A DNA stretch of 64,000 nucleotides from Pseudarthrobacter sp. IC2-21 (GTDB taxonomy: Bacteria > Actinomycetota > Actinomycetes > Actinomycetales > Micrococcaceae), in contig NZ_CP139145.1 of the NCBI RefSeq assembly GCF_034048115.1, positions 62,001 to 126,000 on the forward strand, written 5' to 3'. A program made the translations under genes and the position numbers. Below the pieces are notes generated by a model. That model did not search any database. It was given only the letters and a program-made list of their open reading frames with translations, and was not told where the DNA came from. Positions 8,962-17,724 of the stretch are shown piece by piece. Positions within the stretch are counted from its first letter, which is position 1; each line of letters begins with the position of its first letter.

Positions 8962-9610
8962 GCCGGCAGCGTGGCCCCAGACGGAAGCGAGCCACCCGGA
9001 TTCCGCGTCCAACACAAATGCCCCAGCTTTGCTCACGGCGGCCGGACGCGTCCGGTCTTTGCTGGACGCGATGGTCAGGCTTCCGGAAGACACCCCCGTG
9101 GCAGCGGAGCTGAACCGGCGCTTGGAATCGGTCCTCGACCTGCTTGAGGAGCATCTCCAGCCTATCCAGCAGTTGGCCGGGACCCAGTATGCAGGTCGCA
9201 ACGGGTCGCGCACAGAGGGCTACCTGGACCGCTCACCGGTGTCCGGGAAGCTGAACCCCATGGCGCCTCCGGTGTTGTTGACGGTCCGGGAGGATCATAC
9301 CGCGCGCACCACGACCAAGCTCGGCCTGGCCTATCAGGGCCCGCCCGGGCGAGTGCATGGCGGCTGGGTCGCAACGCTATTGGACCACCTCATGGGGTAC
9401 GCAGCGGGAACCGTAGACCAGTGGATCTATACCCGATCGCTTACCGTCGACTACGACCACGCGGTGCCACTCTTCGAAGAACTGGAGATCACGGCCAGGG
9501 TAGATGAGATCGATGGCCGGAAGATCTGGGTAATCGGGGAAATCCAAGCCGGGGGATCCGTGGTGGCACGCGCGCGGGGGTTGTGGCTGCCACCACGCGT
9601 CATCCCATAA
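8954..9610 (+). CDS. PaaI/YbgC-type hotdog thioesterase
   Basis: The protein has 218 residues. The first 90 or so are of unknown function and partly helical; the rest is a hotdog thioesterase domain with the motif GPPGRVHGGWVATLLDHLMG, where the HGG turn is typical of PaaI-type acyl-CoA thioesterases. The start overlaps the Ltp2 stop by eight bases, so it is the last coupled gene of the operon. A likely job is release of CoA from a dead-end or product acyl-CoA of the side-chain pathway. The substrate cannot be read from the sequence. After it come 91 non-coding bases and then a broken SDR gene. Confidence 0.82.
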   Translation: MTKPAAWPQTEASHPDSASNTNAPALLTAAGRVRSLLDAMVRLPEDTPVAAELNRRLESVLDLLEEHLQPIQQLAGTQYAGRNGSRTEGYLDRSPVSGKLNPMAPPVLLTVREDHTARTTTKLGLAYQGPPGRVHGGWVATLLDHLMGYAAGTVDQWIYTRSLTVDYDHAVPLFEELEITARVDEIDGRKIWVIGEIQAGGSVVARARGLWLPPRVIP

Positions 9611-9701
9611 GCCGGTAGTACGTACGTGATATCGCTGAAATCCAAACCCACGTAAGAACACGCCCGGGTCACTTTCCGGGCCTGTATCCGGAAGGAATGA
9701 A

Positions 9702-10319
9702 ATGAAACTCAAAAGTAGGACCGCGATCGTCACCGGAGGGGCAGGTGGAATCGGGCAGGGCATTGTCCGGCGTTTCCTCACCGAAGGTGCCAAAGTAGCC
9801 ATTGTGGACATTGACCAGGAACAAGGCAATCAATTACTGGCAGAACTCGAAGGCAAGGGTGAGGCCATCTTTATCCACTTGGATATTTCCAAGGCTGAAA
9901 ATGCCGATACCATTGTTGCCCAGACGGTGGAACACTTCGGCGGTCTCGATATCCTGGTCAACAACGCCCACGCCTCTCGCCAGGCCTCCATTATGGACAC
10001 CACCCCGGAGATTTGGGACCTGTCGTTCAACACGGGCACCATGGCAACGTTCCATCTGATGCGTGCGGCCTACCCGGAATTGAAGAAGACCCGCGGCAGC
10101 ATCATCAAACGTATGGATCGAATAAAGCGACGCATTATTAGCACGGAGCACACTGTTGCCGCACCTGCAAACGGTAGTGAACATAGCTGCAGCCACCCTT
10201 GGGCTGGAGGATTCAGCCCAATTCCGGGGGATAGTGCTTGCAGGGCCGGGTACCGGTCTGGCGACTCCTCGGGCCGGAATGCCGGTTGCGCCTGCCGGGG
10301 CGCGCGAGCCCCTCGGTGA
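9702..10319 (+). pseudogene. Truncated short-chain dehydrogenase (SDR)
   Basis: The first ~135 residues form a normal SDR N-terminus: the TGGAGGIGQG cofactor loop near residue 12, and LVNNAHAS near residue 85. The frame then reads LKKTRGSIIK, where a functional SDR would continue with the serine strand and the YxxxK active site. Instead it enters unrelated, basic and low-complexity sequence and stops at 10319. The SDR-like part therefore ends near base 10108. No catalytic Tyr-Lys pair is present, so it should be inactive. The start has a ribosome-binding site (GGAAGGAATGAA). The gene probably belonged to the 833-9610 operon, for example as a hydroxysteroid or hydroxyacyl dehydrogenase, before a deletion or insertion cut it. 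Confidence 0.75.
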
Positions 10320-10497
10320 ACGCGTCGTTGTTTCACGTTCCGTACCCTGAGCTTGCTGATAAAGAATGCTTTTCATCAAGAGTCCTTTGAGTTCGACGAC
10401 CAAGGAGATCGCTCGTGGATGAGGTGCAGCTCGGTGGTATAGGTCCACGTAGGGCGCGGCCGCAGAGTCTGCGTCCAGGCTGGCGATAGGTGCCCTG
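10109..10497. other. Junction region without a convincing gene
   Basis: This stretch follows the point where the SDR homology stops and precedes the end of the dehydrogenase gene on the other strand. A plus-strand frame from 10126 to 10350 contains the phrase FRGIVLAGPGTG, which faintly recalls the C-terminus of an asparaginase-like protein, but I cannot support that identification. No inverted repeats or target duplications typical of an insertion sequence were seen. It probably marks an old recombination scar between two catabolic modules. Confidence 0.35.
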
Positions 10498-12009
10498 TCA
10501 GCTACCTGCGGCGTAGGGGTCGGCGATGCCGATGTATTGGGTGGTGGTGTATTCGGCGATGCCTTCGGAGCCGCCTTCGCGGCCAAGCCCTGATTGTTTG
10601 ACGCCGCCGAAGGGTGCCGCGGCGTTGGAGATGACGCCGGCGTTGAAGCCCACCATGCCGAATTCGATCTGTTCGGCCACGCGCAGGAGACGGTTGAAGT
10701 CCCGGCTGTAGAGGTAGGACGCGAGGCCGTATTCGCTGGCGTTGGCGAGCCGGATGGCGTCCGCCTCGGTGGTGAAGGTGGTGATGGGGGCGACGGGGCC
10801 GAAGATTTCCTGACGGAGGATCGCGGCGTCATTGGGCACGTTGGCCAGGACGGTGGGCGGGTAGAAGTACCCGGGCCCGTCCACGGGGGAGCCCCCGGTG
10901 AGGGCGGTGGCGCCGGCGTCGACGGCGGCGGTCACCAGCGCGTGCACGTCGTCGCGGGCGCCGGCGTCGATCAGCGGTCCCACCTGGGTTGCGGGGTCGG
11001 TGCCGCGGCCGGTGGCCAAGGCTCCCATCGCGGCGGCGAACTTGGCCGTGAACTCCTGGGCCACGGATTCCTGGACCAGGAACCGGTTGGCGGCGGTGCA
11101 GGCCTCGCCCATGTTCCGCATCTTCGCCGCCATCGCCCCGTCCACCGCGGCATCAACGTCTGCGTCCTCGAAGACGATGAAGGGGGCGTTGCCGCCGAGT
11201 TCCATGGAGGTCCGGAGGACGTTCTGTGCGGCGTCGGCCATGAGGCGTTTGCCGACCGGGGTGGAGCCGGTGAAGGAGACCTTCCGCAGCCGCGAATCGG
11301 CCAGCAACGGCCCCGAAATCCCGGACGCTGACGAGGAGGCGACCACGTTGAGCACGCCGGCGGGAAGGCCGGCATCGAGCATGGTCTGCGCGAACAGTTG
11401 GGCGGTCAGCGGGGTGAGCTTCGCGGGCTTCAGGACCATGGTGCAGCCGGCAGCCACTGCGGGGGCCACCTTGCGGGTGGCCATGGCCAGCGGGAAGTTC
11501 CACGGCGTGATCAGCAGGCACGGGCCCACGGGCTTGTGCTGGACAATGATCTTGTTCTTGCCCTCGGGGGTGGTGAGGTAGCGGCCGTAATCCCGGACCG
11601 TCTCTTCGGAGAACCAGCGCAGGAACTCGGCACCGTAGGTCACCTCACCGCGCGCTTCGGCCAGGGGTTTGCCCATCTCCAGGGTCATCAGCAGCGCGAA
11701 ATCCCCGGCGCGTTCGGTCACCAGGTCAAAGGCCCGCCGCAGGATCTCCGCCCGCACCCGCGGCGCCGTCCGCGCCCAGGACGCCTGAACGGCATCCGCG
11801 GCGTCCAGCGCGGCCACCGCATCCTGGCTGGTTGCCGAGGCGAGGGTGGCGAGCACCTCCCCGGTGGCGGGATCATGCACATCGAACGTGCCGCCGTCGG
11901 ACGCGTCCACCCACTGCCCGCCGATCAACAAACCTGTAGGGATAGAGGCAAGGAGGTCAGCCTCACGCTGGCGTGAGACAGCAGCCGGTTCAACGAGGGC
12001 AGTAGTCAT
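10498..12009 (-). CDS. NAD(P)-dependent succinate/glutarate semialdehyde dehydrogenase (GabD/DavD family)
   Basis: This aldehyde dehydrogenase has about 503 residues and oxidises a semialdehyde to the dicarboxylic acid. The NAD-site motif TPWNFPLAMATRK, the general base in MELGGNAP, and the catalytic cysteine in GEACTAANRF are all present. The frame extends upstream to 12051, but the ATG at 12009 (MTTALVEP) has an AGGA seven bases ahead and is preferred. Families GabD and DavD cannot be separated by eye; C4 and C5 semialdehydes are both plausible. It lies downstream of an alcohol dehydrogenase, Baeyer-Villiger monooxygenase and esterase on the same strand, so a C5 oxo-acid from a cyclic ketone is a reasonable substrate. 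A 12-bp hairpin lies between it and the esterase gene. Confidence 0.87.
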   Translation of the reverse strand: MTTALVEPAAVSRQREADLLASIPTGLLIGGQWVDASDGGTFDVHDPATGEVLATLASATSQDAVAALDAADAVQASWARTAPRVRAEILRRAFDLVTERAGDFALLMTLEMGKPLAEARGEVTYGAEFLRWFSEETVRDYGRYLTTPEGKNKIIVQHKPVGPCLLITPWNFPLAMATRKVAPAVAAGCTMVLKPAKLTPLTAQLFAQTMLDAGLPAGVLNVVASSSASGISGPLLADSRLRKVSFTGSTPVGKRLMADAAQNVLRTSMELGGNAPFIVFEDADVDAAVDGAMAAKMRNMGEACTAANRFLVQESVAQEFTAKFAAAMGALATGRGTDPATQVGPLIDAGARDDVHALVTAAVDAGATALTGGSPVDGPGYFYPPTVLANVPNDAAILRQEIFGPVAPITTFTTEADAIRLANASEYGLASYLYSRDFNRLLRVAEQIEFGMVGFNAGVISNAAAPFGGVKQSGLGREGGSEGIAEYTTTQYIGIADPYAAGS

Positions 12010-12034
12010 GAAGATTCCTAAAAAAGGTAGGTGG

Positions 12035-12072
12035 CGGTGATAGCCCGCCATGAGGGTGGAGGGCTATCACCG
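12035..12072 (-). terminator. Hairpin between esterase and semialdehyde dehydrogenase genes
   Basis: Arms at 12035-12046 and 12061-12072 are perfectly complementary over 12 bp with a 14-base loop. There is no clear T-run on either side. It may end or attenuate transcription of the upstream alcohol dehydrogenase-esterase operon, or bind a regulator of the dehydrogenase gene. Confidence 0.5.
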
Positions 12073-12161
12073 TCCCGTGGGTGATTAGCTCGACGGGCTC
12101 AAGCGCCGGAGGCGCGACTGGCCACTTCGGTCTTGTGGTGGCGGGACGTACTCCATTCCAG

Positions 12162-13115
12162 TCATGTCGTGCGGTCCCTGATAAAGGCAGCGATCTGGTC
12201 GATTGTTTGTTCTCCACGGGGAATACGTCCCGCGGAGGTGAATAATCCGTGGGCGTACCCGGGCAGGTGCTGGTACTGGACCTCCGTGCCTGCCCGGGCC
12301 AGGGCGGCGGCGTAGTTTGCCCCCTCGTCCACCAGCGGGTCGTTGTCCACAGTGATCACGTAAGCGGGTGGCAGCCCTGCGGGGAGTTGCGCTAGGGAAG
12401 GACTGATCTCCGGTGCTGCGCGGTCTACGTCCTTTGGCAGGTAGTGGTCAGCGAACCAGCCAATGGTGTCAGCAACCAGCGGAAAGCCCTCGGTGACTCT
12501 TTTGTAGGAGGGCGAGGACATGGTCAGATCCACCATGGGGTACATGAGGACCTGGGCCACTACAGGCAGGGGATCTGTGGTCGTGGCGTTCTCATTGGCC
12601 AGGACTGCGGCCATTTGTCCTCCCGCGCTGTCACCGACCAGCACGACCTGGGTTACGTCCAGGCCGTGCTCGTTGCCTGCATCGAGCAACCAGTGCATCG
12701 CCGTGCGGCTGTCGTTAATCGCAGCCGGGTAAGGGTGTTCCGGGGCAAGCCGGTAGTCCACAGCAACGACCGGCAGGTTCGTGAGGGACGCTAGACGCCG
12801 GCACAATCCGTCATGAGTTGAGAGGCTGCCCATGACCCACCCCCCGCCGTGGAAAAACAGCACGGCGGGGGTGGGCCCTCCGGTCGTGCGGGGGTCATAG
12901 ACCCGCACCGTGAAACCAGCCAGGCTGAAGTCCGTGACCGACGCCAGCGGATCAGCGCTAAGGCCGTTGGCCGCGCAACCGTTCTCGTAGAGCTCGCGAA
13001 CATGCTTTACGGAGTAGGAGTGAAACGGGCGTCCACCGGAGGCGCGGAAGTTCTGCAGCACCTCTGCAGCCCCCGGCGCTACGGGCCTGCCGCTGAACGG
13101 GTCGTTTTGGGTCAC
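12162..13115 (-). CDS. Alpha/beta hydrolase (HSL-type esterase or lactonase)
   Basis: From the GTG at 13115 the protein has 317 residues. It shows the hormone-sensitive-lipase pattern: oxyanion motif HGGG at 89-92, nucleophile Ser163 in GDSAGG, Asp259 in DPLVDEG and His289 in YAHG, so the triad is complete. The GTG overlaps the stop of the Baeyer-Villiger monooxygenase gene (GTGA), showing translational coupling; the frame is open further upstream but would lie inside that gene. In this arrangement the enzyme should hydrolyse the ester or lactone made by the monooxygenase, giving an alcohol and an acid or a hydroxy acid. No signal peptide is seen, so it acts in the cytoplasm. Confidence 0.88.
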   Translation of the reverse strand: MTQNDPFSGRPVAPGAAEVLQNFRASGGRPFHSYSVKHVRELYENGCAANGLSADPLASVTDFSLAGFTVRVYDPRTTGGPTPAVLFFHGGGWVMGSLSTHDGLCRRLASLTNLPVVAVDYRLAPEHPYPAAINDSRTAMHWLLDAGNEHGLDVTQVVLVGDSAGGQMAAVLANENATTTDPLPVVAQVLMYPMVDLTMSSPSYKRVTEGFPLVADTIGWFADHYLPKDVDRAAPEISPSLAQLPAGLPPAYVITVDNDPLVDEGANYAAALARAGTEVQYQHLPGYAHGLFTSAGRIPRGEQTIDQIAAFIRDRTT

Positions 13116-14599
13116 TTTCCGGGTCCGGATTCGGCCAGCTGCAGGTAATCCTCGAGCTGGAGATCGTGAGTGTGGGACCGGTATTCTTCGACGGTTCCGG
13201 ACCAGTTGTTGATGACGCGGCCGTCCTCGTTCTTGTACCAGGAGGAGCACTCAGAGGAGAACGCGGACTTCTGGAGTTCTTCCTGAACGTGTGCGTTGAA
13301 CTTCACAACGACCGAACGGTCGACTTCCAGGAACCTTGATTCATCAGCTGCGATGTACTGCACGGCCTGGGCGATGTAGCGGTGCTGGGCCTCCAGCATG
13401 GATACGACCGAGTTGTGGTTGAGGTTGGTGTTCGGCCCGTAGACCAGGAACAGGTTGGGGAAGTTGTCGACGGTGATGCCCAGGTAGGCTTCGGGGGCGT
13501 TGCCCCATCGCTCGTCGAGGCCGACTCCGTCGCGCCCGGTGACACGCATGGATCCCATGAAGGCGTGGCTCTTAAACCCGGTGGCGTAGATGATGACATC
13601 AAACTCGTGCTCGACGCCGTCAGCGGTGCGGAGGCCGCGGGGTGTGAGTTCCGTGATTGCCTCTGTCACGAGTTCTACGTTCTCGCGGGTCAGGGCGGGG
13701 TAGAAATCATCGCTGCGCAGGATCCGCTTGCAACCGAAGTCGTAGTCGGGAGTGAGCTTGGCCCGCAGTTCAGGGTCGGACACCTGGGTTTCGAGGTGCT
13801 GCCGGGCCAGTTCGACTCCTTCTTCGGACGCTGCGGTGTGGCGGCGGGTCCGTTCGAATCCGGCTTCGCGGAATTCGTGGATTTCCTGACGCAGCTGACG
13901 GTAGGTGTCCGGGTTGTCCTGGAAGCGGGCGCTCTCTTCTTCCGTGAAGATGTACTGGTCGCGGGGGAGGATGTAATTGGCTGACCGCTGGAATACGGTC
14001 AGGTTCGATGCGATCTTGGCGACCTCGGGCACGTACTGAACAGCAGTTGCGGCGGACCCGATGGATGCGACGCGCTTGCCGGTCAGGTCAAGGTCGTGCC
14101 GCCACTTGGCGGAGTGGAACGCCGCGCCTTCGAATGTTTCGGTGCCGGGGAAGTTAGGGATGTTCGGTTCGTTCAGCTGGCCCCAGGCAGCCACCACGGA
14201 ACGGGTCAGGAACTGCGAGCCGTCGGCGGTGTGCACGGTCCAGAGGCGGCGGTCCTGGTCCCATTCAGTCGCGGTGATGTTCTGGCCGAAGCGGATGTGC
14301 TTACCGAGGCCGAATTCCTCAACCATGGAACGCAGGTAGCCCTGGAGTTCTTCCTGGCCGGCGAACATGCGGGAAACCTTGAGGTTAAGGAAGTAGCTGT
14401 AGCAGTACACAAGCGCCTGGGTGTCGCATGCGGCGCCGGGATAGGTGTTCTCACGCCATACCCCTCCAACATCGTTGCCGCGCTCGAGGATCAGGAAGTC
14501 GTCAATGCCTTCCTGGACGAACTGGGCTCCCTGGCCGAGGCCGCCGAAGCCGGCGCCGATGATGATCGCGCTATAAATGTGGTCATTTGTGGAGGTCAT
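13112..14599 (-). CDS. Baeyer-Villiger-type FAD monooxygenase
   Basis: This flavoprotein of about 495 residues has the FAD-binding GAGFGG at residues 15-20, the Baeyer-Villiger fingerprint FEGAAFHSAKW at 156-166 (FxGxxxHxxxW), and a second nucleotide-binding loop near 181 (GSAATA). It should use NADPH and oxygen to turn a ketone into an ester or lactone. The closest recognisable group is the 4-hydroxyacetophenone and cyclic-ketone monooxygenases. The frame extends upstream to 14785, but the ATG at 14599 begins the conserved protein (MTSTNDHIYSAIIIGAG). It lies 34 bases after an alcohol dehydrogenase gene and overlaps an esterase gene: the classical order of an alcohol-ketone-ester pathway. 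Whether the ketone is cyclic, linear or aryl cannot be decided. Confidence 0.9.
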   Translation of the reverse strand: MTSTNDHIYSAIIIGAGFGGLGQGAQFVQEGIDDFLILERGNDVGGVWRENTYPGAACDTQALVYCYSYFLNLKVSRMFAGQEELQGYLRSMVEEFGLGKHIRFGQNITATEWDQDRRLWTVHTADGSQFLTRSVVAAWGQLNEPNIPNFPGTETFEGAAFHSAKWRHDLDLTGKRVASIGSAATAVQYVPEVAKIASNLTVFQRSANYILPRDQYIFTEEESARFQDNPDTYRQLRQEIHEFREAGFERTRRHTAASEEGVELARQHLETQVSDPELRAKLTPDYDFGCKRILRSDDFYPALTRENVELVTEAITELTPRGLRTADGVEHEFDVIIYATGFKSHAFMGSMRVTGRDGVGLDERWGNAPEAYLGITVDNFPNLFLVYGPNTNLNHNSVVSMLEAQHRYIAQAVQYIAADESRFLEVDRSVVVKFNAHVQEELQKSAFSSECSSWYKNEDGRVINNWSGTVEEYRSHTHDLQLEDYLQLAESGPGK

Positions 14600-14633
14600 G
14601 ATGTTCTCTCTTCGGAGCTGAAAATGTGAGTGG

Positions 14634-15785
14634 TCAGGAAAAGGTGATGATTTGGCGCAGTGCGTGGCCGCCGTCGAGGGTGTCCATGGCGCGGTTGATT
14701 TCTTCCAGCGGGATGGTGTCTGAGACCAGGCCTTCAACGGCCAGCTGGCCGGATCGCCAGAGTTGTTCGTAGATCGGGATGTCATGTTCCGGGACCGCCG
14801 AGCCGAGGTAGCTGCCCACGATCGAGCGCGCCTCCGCAGTAAGGGTCAGGGGGTCGATGTTGATTGTCTGGCCCGGTGCGGGCAGTCCGACGGTGACGGT
14901 AATGCCGCCCGGCTTTGTCAGTGCGACCGCTGCTTCCAGAGCGCGCGGATGTCCTGCCGCTTCGATGACGGCGTCGAACTTTTCGCCGCGCTCCAGGGCC
15001 TCAGCAGAAGTAAAGGCGTCGGTGGCACCGAGGTTTCGCGCGGCTTCCAGCTTGGCCGGCAAAGTATCGATTCCGACGACGTGTTCGACTCCGGTGGCAA
15101 TGGCCGTAATGAGCGCAGCCATGCCTACTCCGCCGAGACCGACGATGGCTACCCGTGCGGAGGGCGCAGGCTTGGCGACGTTGAGGATGGCTCCTCCTCC
15201 GGTGAGCAGTGCGCACCCGAGCAAAGCGGCTATGTGCGCCGGAACGTCAGCGCCCACGGGCACCACGGAACGGCGGGAGACCACGGCATAGGTGGCGAAG
15301 GCGGAGACTCCGAGGTGATGTTGGACGGGCTGACTCCCGCGGGAGAGTCTGCGGTAGCCGCCCAGCAGGGTGCCTTCCGTATTGGAAGCGCTGCCCTGTG
15401 AGCACGGCGTTTTACCCTTGGAGTTGCATCCTGCACATTCACCGCAGCGGGGGAGGAAGGTCATGACGACGCGCTGGCCCAGGGAGATGTCGTTGACACC
15501 CTCGCCGAGTTCTTCCACGATGCCGGCTGCCTCGTGGCCGAGCAGCATCGGGACCGGCCGCGGCCGGTTGCCGTTGACTACGGAAAGGTCGGAGTGGCAC
15601 ACACCGGCGGCCTCGATGCGGACCAGGATCTCGCCCGTGCCGGGTCCTTCAAGTTCAAGGTTTTCCACCTGGATGGGATGGGTATCAGCGTAGGGCCGCT
15701 CTGCCCCGATGGTCTCAAGTACCGCCCCTCGTATGGTCCTGGTGGTGGTTGTCTTTGCTAGGGAGTTCGTATCTTGGATGGTCAC
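14634..15785 (-). CDS. Zinc-dependent alcohol dehydrogenase (class III-like MDR)
   Basis: This is a 383-residue medium-chain dehydrogenase. GHEAAGIVEELGEGV carries a catalytic-zinc ligand, a cysteine-rich lobe (CGECAGCNSKGKTPC) binds the structural zinc, and GLGGVGMAALI binds NAD. It oxidises an alcohol to a ketone or aldehyde in the cytoplasm. A GTG start at 15785 follows GAGAGGA. It is the first gene of the operon with the Baeyer-Villiger monooxygenase and esterase, which suggests the substrate is a secondary alcohol whose ketone feeds the monooxygenase. The upstream 373 bases, before the PucR gene, must hold its promoter. Glutathione- or mycothiol-dependent formaldehyde dehydrogenase activity is a less likely alternative given the context. 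Confidence 0.85.
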   Translation of the reverse strand: MTIQDTNSLAKTTTTRTIRGAVLETIGAERPYADTHPIQVENLELEGPGTGEILVRIEAAGVCHSDLSVVNGNRPRPVPMLLGHEAAGIVEELGEGVNDISLGQRVVMTFLPRCGECAGCNSKGKTPCSQGSASNTEGTLLGGYRRLSRGSQPVQHHLGVSAFATYAVVSRRSVVPVGADVPAHIAALLGCALLTGGGAILNVAKPAPSARVAIVGLGGVGMAALITAIATGVEHVVGIDTLPAKLEAARNLGATDAFTSAEALERGEKFDAVIEAAGHPRALEAAVALTKPGGITVTVGLPAPGQTINIDPLTLTAEARSIVGSYLGSAVPEHDIPIYEQLWRSGQLAVEGLVSDTIPLEEINRAMDTLDGGHALRQIITFS

Positions 15786-16158
15786 GATTGTCCTCTCAGT
15801 GGTGCGGTGGAGCTGTGCAGAGGGAAGGCCTTCGAGGGAGGGAGCATGCGGCGCCGGTCACCATCTGGCGTGGCGGCTCGCGTTGTTCTCATCGTTCCTC
15901 CTGCAGCGGGGGTGCTCATCCCCTCGGGGATGGTTCCTCCGACGACGGACTGTCCATTGAGAGTAGGCAGGCCGGTCATTCACGTCACGGTGCAGAAAGT
16001 CCGTATTTGCAATTTCCTTTGTATGAAACGTCAAAGGAATGCTTGTCGGTGGGGTTTGTACCGGTGCTGACGCAAATCGCCCATGCGAAAAATGGATTGG
16101 CGTCATGTGTGCACGGGTCTGCCGCGAGGCGCTTCAGCCTCACCTCAATACATGCCGG
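15786..16158. other. Intergenic region with the presumed promoter of the alcohol dehydrogenase operon
   Basis: The region lies between the end of the PucR gene and the GTG start of the alcohol dehydrogenase gene, both on the minus strand. No protein-coding signal stands out in either direction. An A+T-richer patch around 16000-16060 is the best place for a promoter. I saw no strong palindrome and no clear rho-independent terminator for the PucR gene. Confidence 0.4.
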
Positions 16159-17610
16159 CTAATCTTTAGGCAATGCCTGAGAGCGGCCTCGGAGGGCGAG
16201 CCAGAGTTGGGCGGCTACGTCGGGGTCATCCAGGTCAATCCCCAACAGTTCTTTAGCCTGGGCGATTCGATAACGAACTGAGTTCCGGTGCACACCGAGT
16301 TCGCGGCCGGCGGCCTCCCATTGGCCGCGGTGGGCCAGGTAAGCGCGGACCGTTTCAAGGAGCTGGCCTGCATGGGAGGTTAGTTCATCCACCCATTCAT
16401 CTGCCGGTAGGTCGAGGCCGTGCCCGACGCGGATCAGCTGTCCTGCGGGTGCGGCGGCAGCGGCCTCAGCCACCTGTGCTCCAATTTCGTGCAGGCGCCG
16501 GAGAGGCATCGGGCCGCCCCATGCACCGCGGACACCTTTCGGCAGCCGTGGATACGGGCTCGATGCTGACTGCAGCACAAAGGTGACACCGGAACGTTCG
16601 AGTACCAGCCCGGTCAGAGCGGGCTGGGCAGAAAGTTGCTCGGTATCGGGCAGGACCGCGACGAAAGCTGTTTCCGGTAGCGGATCGGAGTCCATTTGCT
16701 TTGCCAGAAGTCGCGCTGCGTCGTCATGTCCTTCCAGGACCAGCGCCGCGAGCATGCCCTCAGCCCGGCGGCGCTCGGCTGCGGCGCGGCGTTGTCCGGC
16801 TGCCCTGGCGGCCAGGAGCGTGGATGCGGTAAGGAACAAGTGCCGCTCGGCGGCAGCCAGCTGCCCGCTTCGACCCAAGGCCAGATACCCGGAAGCGGCC
16901 GGACCGTCAGATACCGGGTAGAGCGAAGCAACACCGGATGCCAGTTGAATATTGCCGGTGGCGCCTCGGCGGGCGTTCCGTAGGATGGCCGATTCCCGTG
17001 TGAGTTCGACCAGCAGGCCGGGCGGTAGTTCTGCACCACTGGCGGCGGACGATGGAGTCCCGTCCCCTTCGGGCAGGTAGGCCACCCAGGTTCCCAGGGC
17101 GCGTGACAATTCGCGGACGATCTCCGGTTCCGCGTCATCCTGCGCGGCCGCTCTCGTCAACGCCACCTGAAGCCCCAATAGAGCAGTGAGTTCGGCTTCG
17201 CCGCCTTGCCTGACGAGTTCCCAGTAAGCGCGTGATACGGCCAGGAAGGGAGACTCCCTGGGAATGGTCAAAAGGGGAAGGCCGGCTTCAATGCAGGCGG
17301 CCCGCAACTCGTCCGGCACCATGGCATGGCCTGAGCCCAGGCCAAGACCCAGGGCAGCAACATGACCCTTTACCAGCCGCTGCACATAGTTTGTGGCGGC
17401 CTCCTGACGTGCTTCTCCGTCCAGGCCGGTGAGCTGCAACCCGACGGTGAGGAGCAGTTCGCCGCCGTAGAGGAACATCGTCGGATCCTCCAGCTCGGAG
17501 ACGTGCACGCCCGTGAGTTCAACGCGCGGTAGCGGTATGGGCCAGTAGGGCGAGAGGTCGCGCTTTGCCGCCTCGACAAGCCTTGCGAGGGTGATCATGG
17601 GTAAAAGCAT
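16159..17610 (-). CDS. PucR-family transcriptional regulator
   Basis: The protein has 483 residues. An N-terminal PucR domain (TLARLVEAAKRDL and on to about residue 140) precedes a central GGDEF-like region and a C-terminal helix-turn-helix with GQWEAAGRELGVHRNSVRYRI, the HTH_30 signature. PucR regulators usually activate nearby catabolic operons in response to a substrate or intermediate. It is transcribed away from the aminotransferase-to-thiolase operon, from which it is separated by about 114 bases holding a 7-10-7 inverted repeat. It may also influence the alcohol dehydrogenase operon on its other side. The start is either 17610 or an ATG at 17598; neither has a strong ribosome-binding site. 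Confidence 0.87.
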   Translation of the reverse strand: MLLPMITLARLVEAAKRDLSPYWPIPLPRVELTGVHVSELEDPTMFLYGGELLLTVGLQLTGLDGEARQEAATNYVQRLVKGHVAALGLGLGSGHAMVPDELRAACIEAGLPLLTIPRESPFLAVSRAYWELVRQGGEAELTALLGLQVALTRAAAQDDAEPEIVRELSRALGTWVAYLPEGDGTPSSAASGAELPPGLLVELTRESAILRNARRGATGNIQLASGVASLYPVSDGPAASGYLALGRSGQLAAAERHLFLTASTLLAARAAGQRRAAAERRRAEGMLAALVLEGHDDAARLLAKQMDSDPLPETAFVAVLPDTEQLSAQPALTGLVLERSGVTFVLQSASSPYPRLPKGVRGAWGGPMPLRRLHEIGAQVAEAAAAAPAGQLIRVGHGLDLPADEWVDELTSHAGQLLETVRAYLAHRGQWEAAGRELGVHRNSVRYRIAQAKELLGIDLDDPDVAAQLWLALRGRSQALPKD

Positions 17611-17643
17611 AGATGAAAGGCATTTGTACGCTTAGACCGAATC

Positions 17644-17667
17644 GACAATATATTTGGATGTATTGTC
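17644..17667. promoter_or_regulatory. Inverted repeat, candidate PucR operator
   Basis: Arms GACAATA (17644-17650) and TATTGTC (17661-17667) are perfectly complementary around a 10-base A+T-rich spacer. It lies between the divergent PucR gene and the aminotransferase gene, about 58 bases before the latter's start. The position suits an activator or autorepressor site. Binding by this PucR is an inference. Confidence 0.5.
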
Positions 17668-17724
17668 CAACGACAGCGTCATCGGACTGTCCCTATGGTG
17701 GACTTCACCACACGAGGAGGACCT

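Noticed and set aside
7570..9213. A 547-codon open frame on the minus strand
   Set aside because: It lies opposite the ChsH1-like and Ltp2 genes and reads as histidine/glycine-rich low-complexity sequence typical of antisense frames.
10126..10350. An asparaginase-like C-terminal fragment
   Set aside because: Only one short phrase (FRGIVLAGPGTG) is suggestive, and the rest of the frame does not support the family.
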